Assembly: GCF_963662255.1 (NCBI RefSeq)
Contig: NC_085049.1
Coordinates: forward strand, 66,263,158-66,327,157
Source of the DNA: Cinclus cinclus
Taxonomy: Eukaryota; Chordata; Aves; Passeriformes; Cinclidae
Direction of reading: 5' to 3'
Length of the DNA stretch: 64,000 nt
In this document: in pieces, positions 57,701 to 64,000 of the stretch
How positions within the stretch are numbered: position 1 is the stretch's first letter
How the letters are laid out: every line of letters starts with the position of its first letter
Notes under the pieces: model-generated
Told to the model about the DNA's origin: nothing
The model's input: the letters and a program-made list of their open reading frames with translations, nothing else
Databases searched by the model: none
Program-made: the position numbers and the translations under genes

Positions 57701-60700
57701 ACCCAGGTGAGACCCCACCTGCAGAGCTGCCCCAGCCCTGGGGACACAGCAACAGCACCTGGAGCTGCTCCAGGGCTGGAGCCCCTCAGTGCCCAGGGAT
57801 CCAGGCTGGGAGAGCTGGGGTTGCTCACCTGGACAGGAGAAGGATCCAGGGAGAGCTCAGAGCTCCTGCCAGGGTCTGAAGGGGCTCCCAGAGAGCTGGA
57901 GAGGGTCTGGGGACAAGGCCTGGAGGGACAGGACACAGGGAATGGCTTCCCACTGCCAGAAGGCGGGGTTGGATGGGATCTTGGGAATTAGGAATTCCTG
58001 GCTGGGCTGGAATTGCCAGAGCAGCTGTGGCTGTCCCTGGATCCCTGTCAGTGCCCAAGGCCAGGCTGGGACATTGGGGCTGGGAGCACCTGGGACAGTG
58101 GGAGGTGTCCCTGCCATGGCAGGGGTGGCACTGGAGGGGGTCTGGGGTCTCTTCCCATTCAAACCATTCCAGGATTTTGTGACCATCTATGCGTTTCCCT
58201 TTAACTGAAGATACACCAGCAAAGCCGTGGCAGGGCTAGATGTGGAGGGCACAGCTTGAAGCCATCAGAGCTGTAATCCTGGCCTGTGGATCTCGAGGGA
58301 TTTTCCTGTCTGGAGCTCGAGCCCCGCCCTTGACACTGGGAGCAGGCTGCCTTTGCCCAGGGCTGTGTTCAGGGGGAGTGGTGTGGGAGCCGGGCTGTAG
58401 TGTCAGAGCATGTGGCCAGGCAGGTGCTGGTTGGCCCCAATCCCTGTTAACCCAATCTCTGTGGCTGTTTGGTTCCCAGTTTGGCTCCAGCCTTTCCATT
58501 TCTAGCCTAGTTCTATAAACGGCCCCTTTCCCTTTCTTTTTTCCTCTGCTGGTCCCGCTAAATCCAGCTGTGGCTGCCGGTGGTGAGCAGGACCCTGGGG
58601 ACATGTCTGTGGTCCCAAAGTAGCCTTTCCCTTGTGCTCCTGCTTTCTCAGCCCCATTTTGTGACCACCACCCAGCTCCCGGGGTGGTCCCTGGAAATGT
58701 GGTGTGTCCCTCAGCAGCTCTGGAAGGGGCTGGAATATGGCCCCTCTCCCCATCATGGGGCTGCCTGCCTTGGTGGCTGGGCCAGAATCCTTGGGATTTG
58801 TGATTTCCAGCTGGATCCAGGAGCGGCTGTGTCTGTGGAAGGACGTGGGCAGTGTGGGAGCCCTTCCCAGCCTGGCAAGGTCTGTGACACTTGGTGCCGC
58901 CTTGGTGTCTTGAGGTCACCCCGGGCTGTTCCACAGCCTGCCTTGCTGAGCCTTTTCCAGGCTGTCCAGGCCAGCTCCGTGGGGAAACAGCAGGATTTAG
59001 GGTCTGGAATGGTGTGGGCTGAGGGGCAGGTGAGGGTTTGGAGTGCTCCCAGTGCTCCATAAAGCCCCGGGGAGGCAGGAGCTGTTGGGAACCCCAAAGC
59101 AAATCCTGGACAGGGTTGTTTGGGAAAGGCCAGCAGGGAGATAAGGAGCAGGGAATGCAGCTGGAAGTGGGGGGTGCTGTCTGTGTTGGGATCACAGGGA
59201 AGGAAATTCTGGCTGCAGAGGGAGCAGACCTGCTGCCCCAGTAGTGTTCCCACCCCCAGAGAAGGCTCTGGGAGCTGTTTGCTCCGAGATCCTTTGGAAT
59301 CTCTACTGTTCCCTGCTGGAGTGGGCAGTGCTGCCCCCCACTGTGGAAGGGGCCGGGGTCTGTCCTGTGTTGCCCCATCCCGATGTTGTTCCAGCCCAGC
59401 ATTCCCGGCACATGGGGGGTCCCTGCTGCCCTCTAATCCCATCTTGTCTCCACAGGGAGTGGGGAAGGACAGGGACAGATCCTGCAGCGTTTCCCTGAGA
59501 AGGATTGGGAGGACAACCCCTTCCCACAGGGCATCGAGCTGGTGAGTGGCTGGGGACCCGCAGGTGACACGGGGAGGGTGACACCAGGACACATCCCACG
59601 GGGTCTGGTGGCGGGGGGGGGGTGGGGGGGACAGGAGGGGATGCTTCCCTCGGGAACTCTCTACAAACGGTGGGATTGGTGTGCTGGCTCCTCTCCTGGC
59701 TTCTCTGTTGCCCCTCCTTTTCTGGGATCAGCTGCTGGGATACTGGAGTGCCTCCTGGAGGAGCCATGTCAGAACATCCTTCTGTATTTTTGCCCTTAAT
59801 GCATTAATTTTAGTTTTAATTTCTCCCCATTTCACATGGATGCATGCTTGGTGGCCAGGCCTTTCCCAGTGCCCTGCCCAAAGCTAGATCCCAGGTCTGG
59901 GGTCTGGGTGTCCCCCCAGCCCTCCAGACACGGTCACAGCTCTTGGGTGTGCTTTGGGATCCCCTCAGAGCTGGGACATTCCTGGGATGTGCTGCTGTGG
60001 GGATATCCCCCAGACAGTCCAGGAGGGTGGGGTTGTTCCTCTCATTGCTCAGCTGGAGTGGGAGCCCTTCCCAATCCCTGCCCCGTGTCCTGGAGCCCCA
60101 GGGACCCTGAGGGAGGAGCTCCATTCCCAGTGAAAAGGGTGGGCTGGGACAGACCCCGAGGCTGAACCCTCTGGAAGCTGCTCCATTCCCCCTGGAGTTC
60201 ATGGAGTCATGGATTTATTTGGGTTGAGCCCATTGAGTGGTGCCAAGGTCACCAGTGGCCATGTCCCCAAGTGCCACATCAACATGGCTTTGAAATCCCT
60301 GCAGGGATGGACATTCTTTTAGGTGGGATCTTGGGAATTCGGAGTTCCTGACTGGGCTGGAATTGCCAAAGCAGCTGTGGCTGTCCCTGGATCCCTATGA
60401 GTGCCCAAGGCCAGGCTGGACACTGGGGCTGGGAGCACCTGGGACAGTGGGAGGTGTCTCTGCCCATCATCACTGGGATCAGTGGTGTCACTGGCTCCTC
60501 ATCCCATTGTTACTGGGATTGGCAGTGTCCAGCTCTTCTTCCCATCACATGTCCCCTGAAATTCCAGTGCAGTCTGGGACCTTTCTGTGCTGTTTTATCC
60601 AAGGCAAAAACACATTTTTATTTTTCTGCTCTAATTTTCTTGGAGTCTCCAGGCACTTGGGAACTGTCCCAAGCAGGAGCAAAGCTGTTTAGCTGTTTTC

Positions 60701-63700
60701 TTTTTTGTTTCTTTTTTTTTTTTTCTACCAAGGGTCAAACTGTCCAGCCAAAAAATCCCTGGAATTTAAACAATTGGAGCCCTGTGCTGTTGGGAACCAG
60801 GGGTGGCTCCAGGGCTTCCCACAAACTCTCCAAGTGTCCTAAGGGAGCAGCACATGGGGCTGATCCACAGGCAGCTCAGGAAATCCACAGGATCCCATCC
60901 TGGGTGTTGGGTAGGATGTGACACTGCAGTCAGGGCTGATCCTCCTTTTCAGATTTTTAGGGAAAAAAGCATTCCCATGGTGTGCAGGGAGGTGGAATTT
61001 GGAGCTACTGGCTGTGTGCAGTTTCCTGTGGCAGTTCTCAACAGAAATATCTAATTTTAATGGATCTGGTTCCTATGAGGATGGGCACAGGATGGGGATA
61101 AATTACCCTGGGAGCTCCAGGAGCTGCTGGGTGAGGGTATTCCAGGAAAGCTGCTGAAGAGCCTGGGAATGGGTCTGGAACAGGGGGATCCTGGTGGAAA
61201 TGCAGATTCCTGTAAATCCAGGGGCTCCAGTGGGGCTCAGGACCATTCCCTCTCTCCCTTTTGGATCCTTTCTCAGCCCTGGGCTTTAAGATCTTCCATT
61301 CCATGATCCCACAGGTCTGCCAGGCTCAGTGTGGGATTTTCCATGTCCCCAGGCAGCTCTGGGATGGTTTTGGCACCTGCTGGGTATGTCCAGGCCTCCA
61401 CACCTGCTCCACCTCTGCCAGCAATCCAGGGCATCCAGCAGCTTCCAGGGTCTGAAGGGGCTCCAGGAGAGCTGCAGAGGGACTGGGGACAAGGCATAGA
61501 GGGACAGGACACAAGGAATGGCTTCCCACTGCCAGAGGGCAGGGATGGATGGGATCTTGGGAATTTGGAATTCCTGGCTGGGCTGGAATTGCCAGAGCAG
61601 CTGTGGCTGTCCCTGGATCCCTGTCAGTGCCCAAGGCCAGGCTGGACATTGGGGCTGGGAGCACCTGGGACAGTGGGAGGTGTCCCTGCCATGGCAGGGG
61701 TGGCACTGGAGGGGGTCTGGGGTCCCTTCCCACTCAAACCATTCCAGGATTCCCTGGTTCCATGATCCTGACCCAGCACCTCTGTGTGCTCTGGGCCCCT
61801 CATTCCCACAGTGCCAGGAGATCTCCGTGTGCGGCTGGAAGCAGTGGGGGGGAATTCCTACGCGGGGACAGTGACACTGTGTGCTCATCCTGGTGTTCTG
61901 CTGAGCAAAACCTTGCCCTGTGCTCCAATGGGAACCAGGATGGAGAGAGGCTGTGGGATGGAGAGGGAGAGGCTGTGGGATGGAGAGACCCCAAATGCCA
62001 TTTTCCAAGGACACAGAATCTGGGAAGCAGCTCCTGGGGTGATTTTTCCTCCTGTCCCTCCTGCTGCCATCCCAAAGACCCAGCCAATGCCGAGCTCCCC
62101 TCTTGTGGGCTTTTGCCAGGGATCACAGGAGGATCCATGGGCACTGTGAGTACAGGGAGTGCTGAACAGCTGGGAACTCTCAGTGGGATCCACCTTGTGT
62201 TCCTGAGGGAGCTGGAGCAGGGTTCCTGAGCTTGGCAGGCCCCCGTGCCACCTTGTTCTCCTGGGATTCGCTCAATTCCCATCGCCACAGCCCTGAAGGA
62301 GCTGGGAATTTTCCACAGCTGCTCAGCAGCCAAATGTATTCCTGGGGAAAAGAAGAAAAGCCCCTGAGACCCGAGGGAGTCCGGGGGCCACTGGCTGGAA
62401 TTACCTCAGTGCTGGAAGGGCTTTGGACAGTGCCAGGGGCTGGTGTATTGACAGTGACACAGCTGGGCTGGTGTTTGTGCCAGGGGAGTGCTGCCACCTC
62501 CTGGAGCCACTCCAGTGCCCGTGTCCCTCCTGTCCCCTTTCCTTCTGGGCTGTGTGCTGCTGGCATGGGTTGGGCTGGGGGGTGTGCAGGGTTTGGGGTC
62601 TCTGTACCGTGGGGCTGTGCAGTGTTTGGGGTCTCTTTTCCATGAGGGTGTGCAGAGTTTGGGGTGTCTTTTCCATGGGGGTGTGCATGGGTTGGGCTCT
62701 GTTCCATAGGGCTGTGCAGAGTTTGGGGTCTATGTACTATAGGGCTTTGCAGATTTTGGGATCTCTGTGAAGAATTTGGGGTCTCTGTTCCATGGGGCTG
62801 TGCAGAGTTTGGGGTCTGTGTGCCATGGAGGGAACTTCTCCAGGAGCTGGGGGGCTCCTGCCTGGCTGGGCTGTCCCATCCCAGCCCCTCCCAGTGCATG
62901 GTTCTCCAGGTAGCTTCTGCTCTCCCTGTGGATGGACTGAAGGGGTATGCACTGGCCCTGCTTCCCCACAGAGGGGATTTGGGAATTTCCAGAGCCAGTC
63001 CAGCAGGTTTGGGAGGTTCCAGGAGCTCGGGGGCCCTCCTTGCTCCCGGCCCGTGGATTATGGGCGATGTGGGGTCAGTGTGGGTGAGGGCTGGCAGCCC
63101 CCTGAGCCTTCTTCCTTCTCTCCCTCTCACCCTCTCTCTCTCTGTCCTGCAGTTCTGCCAGCCCAGCGGGTGGCAGCTCTTCCCCGAGAGGAACCCCCCC
63201 ACCTTCTTCGTGGCTGTGCTGACCGACATCAACTCGGAGCGGCACTACTGTGCCTGCTTCACCTTCTGGGAGGCTGTGGAGAGCCCGCAGGTACCGGGAC
63301 AGGGGGCAGGGACACAGGGACAGGGGGTGATAGGGACAGAGGGACACAGGGGCACAGGGATGGGGGGGACATGGGGATACAGGGAGGCACAGGGACAGGG
63401 GCACAGGGAGGGGGGGTACATGGGGATACAGGGACAGGGGGACTTGGGGATACAGGGGCACAGGGATATGGGGACAGGGGGGCACAGGGACAGGGTCACA
63501 GGGATACAGGGAAAAGGGAATATGGGGATACAGGGACAGGGGGATATGGGGACAGGGGGGCACAGGGATACAGGGTTATGGTGACACAGGGACAGGGGAC
63601 ACAGGAACACAAGGACGGGGGACATGGGGACACCAGGACACAAGCAGGGGGGCACATGGACACGGGGACACAAAGACATGGGGACAGGGGCTGGAAGCAC

Positions 63701-63964
63701 TGATGGGGAAGGATCCAGCTGCTTTTGGCTCTGGCCAGGGGTTCCTGCCTTCCCTGTGCCACAGGACCTTGGCACTGGGAGCTTGGGACAGGCGTGAGCT
63801 TAACCCCCAGGCCGGGCTGGTTTGTGTCTTCCCAGCCCCAGAGCCACTCCCAGAATGGGGATGAGGAGGAGGAGGAGGCCTCGTCCCCTGTGCAGCCTGC
63901 CCAGCTGTTCGCTCCCAAGAGCCTGGTGCTGGTGTCACGGCTGGACCATGCCGAGGTGTTCCGG
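33705..63964 (+). CDS. SBF1: SET-binding factor 1 / MTMR5, first four coding exons
   Basis: Large catalytically inactive myotubularin with DENN, GRAM, pseudophosphatase and PH domains; pairs with MTMR2 and acts in membrane traffic and neuromuscular maintenance. Exons 33705-33759, 59456-59541, 63153-63290 and 63836-63964 are in phase (136 codons). The gene continues past the window. [18 protein letters not shown] is the family N-terminus. [20 protein letters not shown] and [20 protein letters not shown] follow, then [19 protein letters not shown] of the uDENN domain, and [20 protein letters not shown]. The fourth exon has an acidic DEEEEEA insert region like the variable acidic loop in human. 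Intron 1 is 25.7 kb and full of CR1 fragments. Start context is GCTGCCATGG. Confidence 0.95.
34265..34440 (+). repeat. Tandem repeat, about 57-bp unit, 3 copies
   Basis: Unit contains AGCCCCTGGGATGGGGTGTT and GTACCCCCAGCCCCATTCC. Confidence 0.85.
35345..35402 (+). repeat. 16-bp tandem repeat GGCCCGGCTTTCCTTG
   Basis: Three nearly exact consecutive units. Confidence 0.9.
35550..35745 (+). mobile_element. CR1 3'-end copy
   Basis: Sense orientation, from GGAATTCCTGGCTGGGCTGG through GTGTCCCTGCCATGGCAGGG. The terminal part is diverged, with AATCACTCCATGATTC in place of the usual CCATTCCAGGATTCC. Confidence 0.8.
36526..36855 (-). mobile_element. CR1 3'-end copy
   Basis: Antisense from AATGGTTTGGGTGGGAAGGG to about GCAGGGTCTCTGAGC. 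Nearly full length for the common subfamily A seen in this intron. Confidence 0.85.
37492..37806 (+). repeat. Minisatellite, about 57-60-bp unit, about 6 copies
   Basis: Unit alternates GGGATTGTGCCTGGTTTTAC with CTGGGAATGACA or TTAGGATTAACA and TTTCCCAGAGCT. AT-richer than its surroundings. Alternate units match best, so the higher-order period may be double. Confidence 0.9.
38030..38348 (+). mobile_element. CR1 3'-end copy
   Basis: Sense. Begins with CTCTGCCAGCAATCCAGGGC, text shared with the copy at 61.4 kb, and ends after GGGAGGTGTCCCTGCCC, losing the extreme 3' end. Confidence 0.85.
38938..39375 (+). mobile_element. CR1 3'-end copy, long
   Basis: Sense. Includes the upstream part GGAGCTGCTCCAGGGCTGGA and GGACAGGAGAAGGATCCAGG; ends CCATTCCAGTATTCTGTGATTCC, which keeps the CR1-type terminal octamer character. 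Confidence 0.88.
39660..40090 (-). mobile_element. CR1 3'-end copy, subfamily B
   Basis: Antisense. CACTGACGAAGTGCCACATC, GGATTTTAAATCCCTGCAGG, CCTGTCAGGGAGTTGTGCAG and the TTTTCTCCTGGCTGAGCCCC block are classic CR1 3' landmarks. Very like the copy at 45.8 kb. Confidence 0.9.
40915..41235 (+). repeat. GGGACTGGTGGGACCCT-type minisatellite
   Basis: Irregular repeats of TTTGGGGGCTGCTGGGACCC and GGGGACTGGTGGGACCCTGT phrases. Confidence 0.8.
41765..42130 (+). mobile_element. CR1 3'-end copy, subfamily B
   Basis: Sense. GAGAAAAGGAGGCTCAACGA, ACAACTCCCTGACAGGAGGG, CCTCAGGCTGGGCCAGGGGA; ends TTTTCCAACCCAAACAATTCC. Confidence 0.9.
42930..43085 (+). mobile_element. CR1 fragment, subfamily B
   Basis: Sense. 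Internal part only: AGCTCCCTGACAGGAGGGTG to GAAGGGTGCTCCAGCCCTGG, with small internal deletions. Confidence 0.75.
43785..43935 (+). mobile_element. CR1 3'-terminal fragment
   Basis: Sense. Starts CTCCAAGGCCAGGCTGGACA, lacks the GAGCACCTG segment, ends AAACCATTCCAGGATTCCC. Confidence 0.85.
44470..44740 (+). repeat. Minisatellite GGAGATGGGATGGGGCTGCAGGGATGT
   Basis: About eight irregular 28-36-bp units of GGGATGTGGGGCTGGAGATG. Confidence 0.85.
45388..45580 (-). mobile_element. CR1 3'-end fragment
   Basis: Antisense subfamily A, from GGAATGGTTTGAATGGGAAG to GGCAGCCACAGGGAATTCCA, with a small deletion at GCTGCTCTGGCAA. Confidence 0.85.
45780..46220 (-). mobile_element. CR1 3'-end copy, subfamily B, well preserved
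   Basis: Antisense. Starts AATCATGGAATTGTTTGGGG, contains CAAACCGTTCCTAGCACTGC, and runs to TGGCAATGTCCAGGAG. One of the best-preserved copies here. Confidence 0.92.
46410..46572 (+). mobile_element. CR1 fragment, subfamily A 5' portion
   Basis: Sense. CCAGGCTGGGAGAGCTGGGG to GACACAGGGAATGGCTTCCC; the distal half is missing. Confidence 0.8.
48075..48172 (+). mobile_element. CR1 3'-terminal fragment
   Basis: Sense. Only the last 95 bp or so: GGACAGTGGGAGGTGTCCCT to ACCATTCCAGGATTCC. Confidence 0.85.
48685..48962 (-). mobile_element. CR1 3'-end copy
   Basis: Antisense subfamily A, AATCATGGAATGGTTGGGTG to TTGTCTGAATTCTCC. Confidence 0.86.
49960..50285 (+). mobile_element. CR1 3'-end copy, subfamily B
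   Basis: Sense. GGAGAAGAGGAGGCTCAGGG, GGTCTCAGGCTGGGCCAGGG and AGGTTTGGAGTGCCCATCCC, a central region deleted in many of the other copies. Confidence 0.88.
50825..51215 (+). mobile_element. CR1 3'-end copy, long
   Basis: Sense. Starts CATCTGGAGAGGAGAAGGATC; ends TATATCCCAAACCATTTTGTAATTCC, a diverged 3' terminus. Confidence 0.88.
51505..51830 (-). mobile_element. CR1 3'-end copy
   Basis: Antisense subfamily A, GGAATCCTGGAATGGTTTGA to AGCTCTCCGGGAGCCCC. A small second CR1-like scrap follows at 51860-51925. Confidence 0.88.
53490..53690 (+). mobile_element. CR1 3'-end fragment, subfamily B
   Basis: Sense. AGAATTTCTCCATGGGAAGG, TTGCCCAGGGAGGTTTTGGC, AGAGAGTTTTTCCAACTTCA; older and more diverged than most. 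Confidence 0.75.
54168..54270 (-). mobile_element. CR1 3' end, antisense arm of fold-back
   Basis: AATCATGGAATGGTTTGGTG to CACTGTCCCAGAGTGCCCAG. Joined directly to a sense CR1 copy beginning at 54272. Confidence 0.85.
54272..54575 (+). mobile_element. CR1 3' end, sense arm of fold-back
   Basis: CTAAAGGGGCTCCAGGAGAG to CCCAAACCATGCCAGAATTG. Its last 90 bp are inverted relative to 54168-54270, so the two could pair across about 220 bases. Confidence 0.85.
54645..54675 (+). repeat. Pentanucleotide microsatellite (GTCAT)n
   Basis: Six perfect GTCAT units from 54645. Confidence 0.92.
55015..55405 (-). mobile_element. CR1 3'-end copy, subfamily B
   Basis: Antisense. GATTGGAAGAGCTTTCCCAG, CAACTGTTCCCAGCATGGCC, CAAGTGCCACCTCCACAGGG, TCCCCTCCTGTCAGGGAGCT. 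Confidence 0.9.
55615..55770 (-). mobile_element. CR1 3'-end fragment
   Basis: Antisense subfamily A. GTGGTTTGGGTGGGAATGGA to CCAGCCTGGCCTCAAGTGC. Confidence 0.85.
56365..56530 (-). mobile_element. CR1 3'-end fragment
   Basis: Antisense subfamily A. GTGGAATGGTTTGGGTGGGA to GAAGCCACAGCTGCTTTGGG. Confidence 0.85.
57690..58180 (+). mobile_element. CR1 3'-end copy, longest in intron
   Basis: Sense. Extends further 5' than others (CCAGGTGAGACCCCACCTGC, GGGGACACAGCAACAGCACC) before the shared GGATCCAGGCTGGGAGAGCT; ends AAACCATTCCAGGATTTTGTGA. Confidence 0.9.
60192..60312 (-). mobile_element. CR1 3'-end fragment, subfamily B
   Basis: Antisense, in SBF1 intron 2. GAGTCATGGATTTATTTGGG, GTGGTGCCAAGGTCACCAGT, CAAGTGCCACATCAACATGG. 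Confidence 0.82.
60320..60470 (+). mobile_element. CR1 3'-end fragment
   Basis: Sense subfamily A, GGTGGGATCTTGGGAATTCG to TGGGAGGTGTCTCTGCCC; lies 8 bp from the opposite-strand fragment before it. Confidence 0.82.
61390..61765 (+). mobile_element. CR1 3'-end copy, well preserved
   Basis: Sense, in SBF1 intron 2. CTCTGCCAGCAATCCAGGGC to AACCATTCCAGGATTCCCTGG. Confidence 0.9.
62574..62830 (+). repeat. Minisatellite, about 36-bp unit, about 7 copies
   Basis: Unit GGGCTGTGCAGAGTTTGGGG followed by TCTCTGTTCCATG. In SBF1 intron 2. Confidence 0.88.
63291..63700 (+). repeat. GGGACACAGGGACAGG minisatellite, SBF1 intron 3
   Basis: Continuous purine-rich G/A/C repeat starting at the donor after exon 3, with units of 12-18 bp such as GGATACAGGGACAGGGGCAC. 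Confidence 0.9.
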
Positions 63965-64000
63965 GTGAGCTGCTCAGGGCACACGGGAGCTGTGCTGGGA

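Larger units (their letters stand above)
33760..59455 (+). other. SBF1: SBF1 intron 1 (25.7 kb)
   Basis: No nested protein gene recognised on either strand; long frames coincide with CR1 fragments or minisatellites. More than twenty CR1 3' ends in both orientations are listed separately. The remainder is moderately GC-rich unique DNA. Splice borders are GTAAGC and CACAG. Confidence 0.85.

Noticed and set aside
58236..59411. 391-aa minus-strand frame in SBF1 intron 1
   Set aside because: No conserved domain, no splice or promoter support; long frames are expected in GC-rich intron DNA.
33760..59455. Possible endogenous retrovirus or full-length LINE in SBF1 intron 1
   Set aside because: Looked for LTR pairs, primer-binding sites, reverse transcriptase or envelope frames; only short CR1 3' ends were recognisable.

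Overview
The window is vertebrate, almost certainly avian, nuclear DNA. It is GC-rich and CpG-rich, the genes have many short introns with GT-AG borders and vertebrate protein sequences, and the interspersed repeats are CR1 LINE 3' ends, the dominant bird retroelement. The CR1 variants and very GC-rich minisatellites look like a songbird, but that finer placement is inference.

Seven protein genes lie in the same order and relative orientation as on human 22q13.33: TYMP(+, 3' part only) - SCO2(+) - NCAPH2(-) - LMF2(+) - MIOX(-) - ADM2(-) - SBF1(+, 5' part only). Exon chains were built by hand from splice borders, reading phase and family knowledge. NCAPH2 (591 aa, 20 coding exons), LMF2 (708 aa, 14 exons), MIOX (280 aa, 10 exons), ADM2 (152 aa, 2 coding exons) and SCO2 (246 aa, 1 coding exon) are complete and close to mammalian lengths. 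No frameshift or internal stop was found in any of them.

Layout. 1-2302 is the end of thymidine phosphorylase. 2304-3145 holds the SCO2 promoter, a probable non-coding exon and its 5' UTR intron. 3146-3886 is SCO2. 4514-11429 is NCAPH2, whose probable 5' UTR intron runs to about 12.36 kb and carries a degenerate hexamer array. About 12.36-12.48 kb is a shared head-to-head NCAPH2/LMF2 promoter with a perfect CRE. 12483-20909 is LMF2. 21681-24322 is MIOX. 26947-28565 is ADM2, with a probable 1.9 kb 3' UTR. 28.85-33.45 kb is intergenic and GC-rich. 33705-64000 is the start of SBF1, whose first intron is 25.7 kb and packed with CR1 3' ends.

The genes share no single pathway. TYMP, SCO2 and MIOX are metabolic or mitochondrial, NCAPH2 is a chromosome-structure gene, LMF2 is an ER lipase-maturation factor, ADM2 is a peptide hormone and SBF1 is a DENN/pseudophosphatase regulator. 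No operon, CRISPR, phage or novel enzymatic system is present. The most interesting signals are: four nuclear-receptor half-sites at 7-bp spacing beside the SCO2 start; three neighbouring genes whose stop codon lies inside the AATAAA signal; a minisatellite in LMF2 built from copies of a 3' splice site; a 0.7 kb polypurine tract in NCAPH2; and fold-back CR1 structures.
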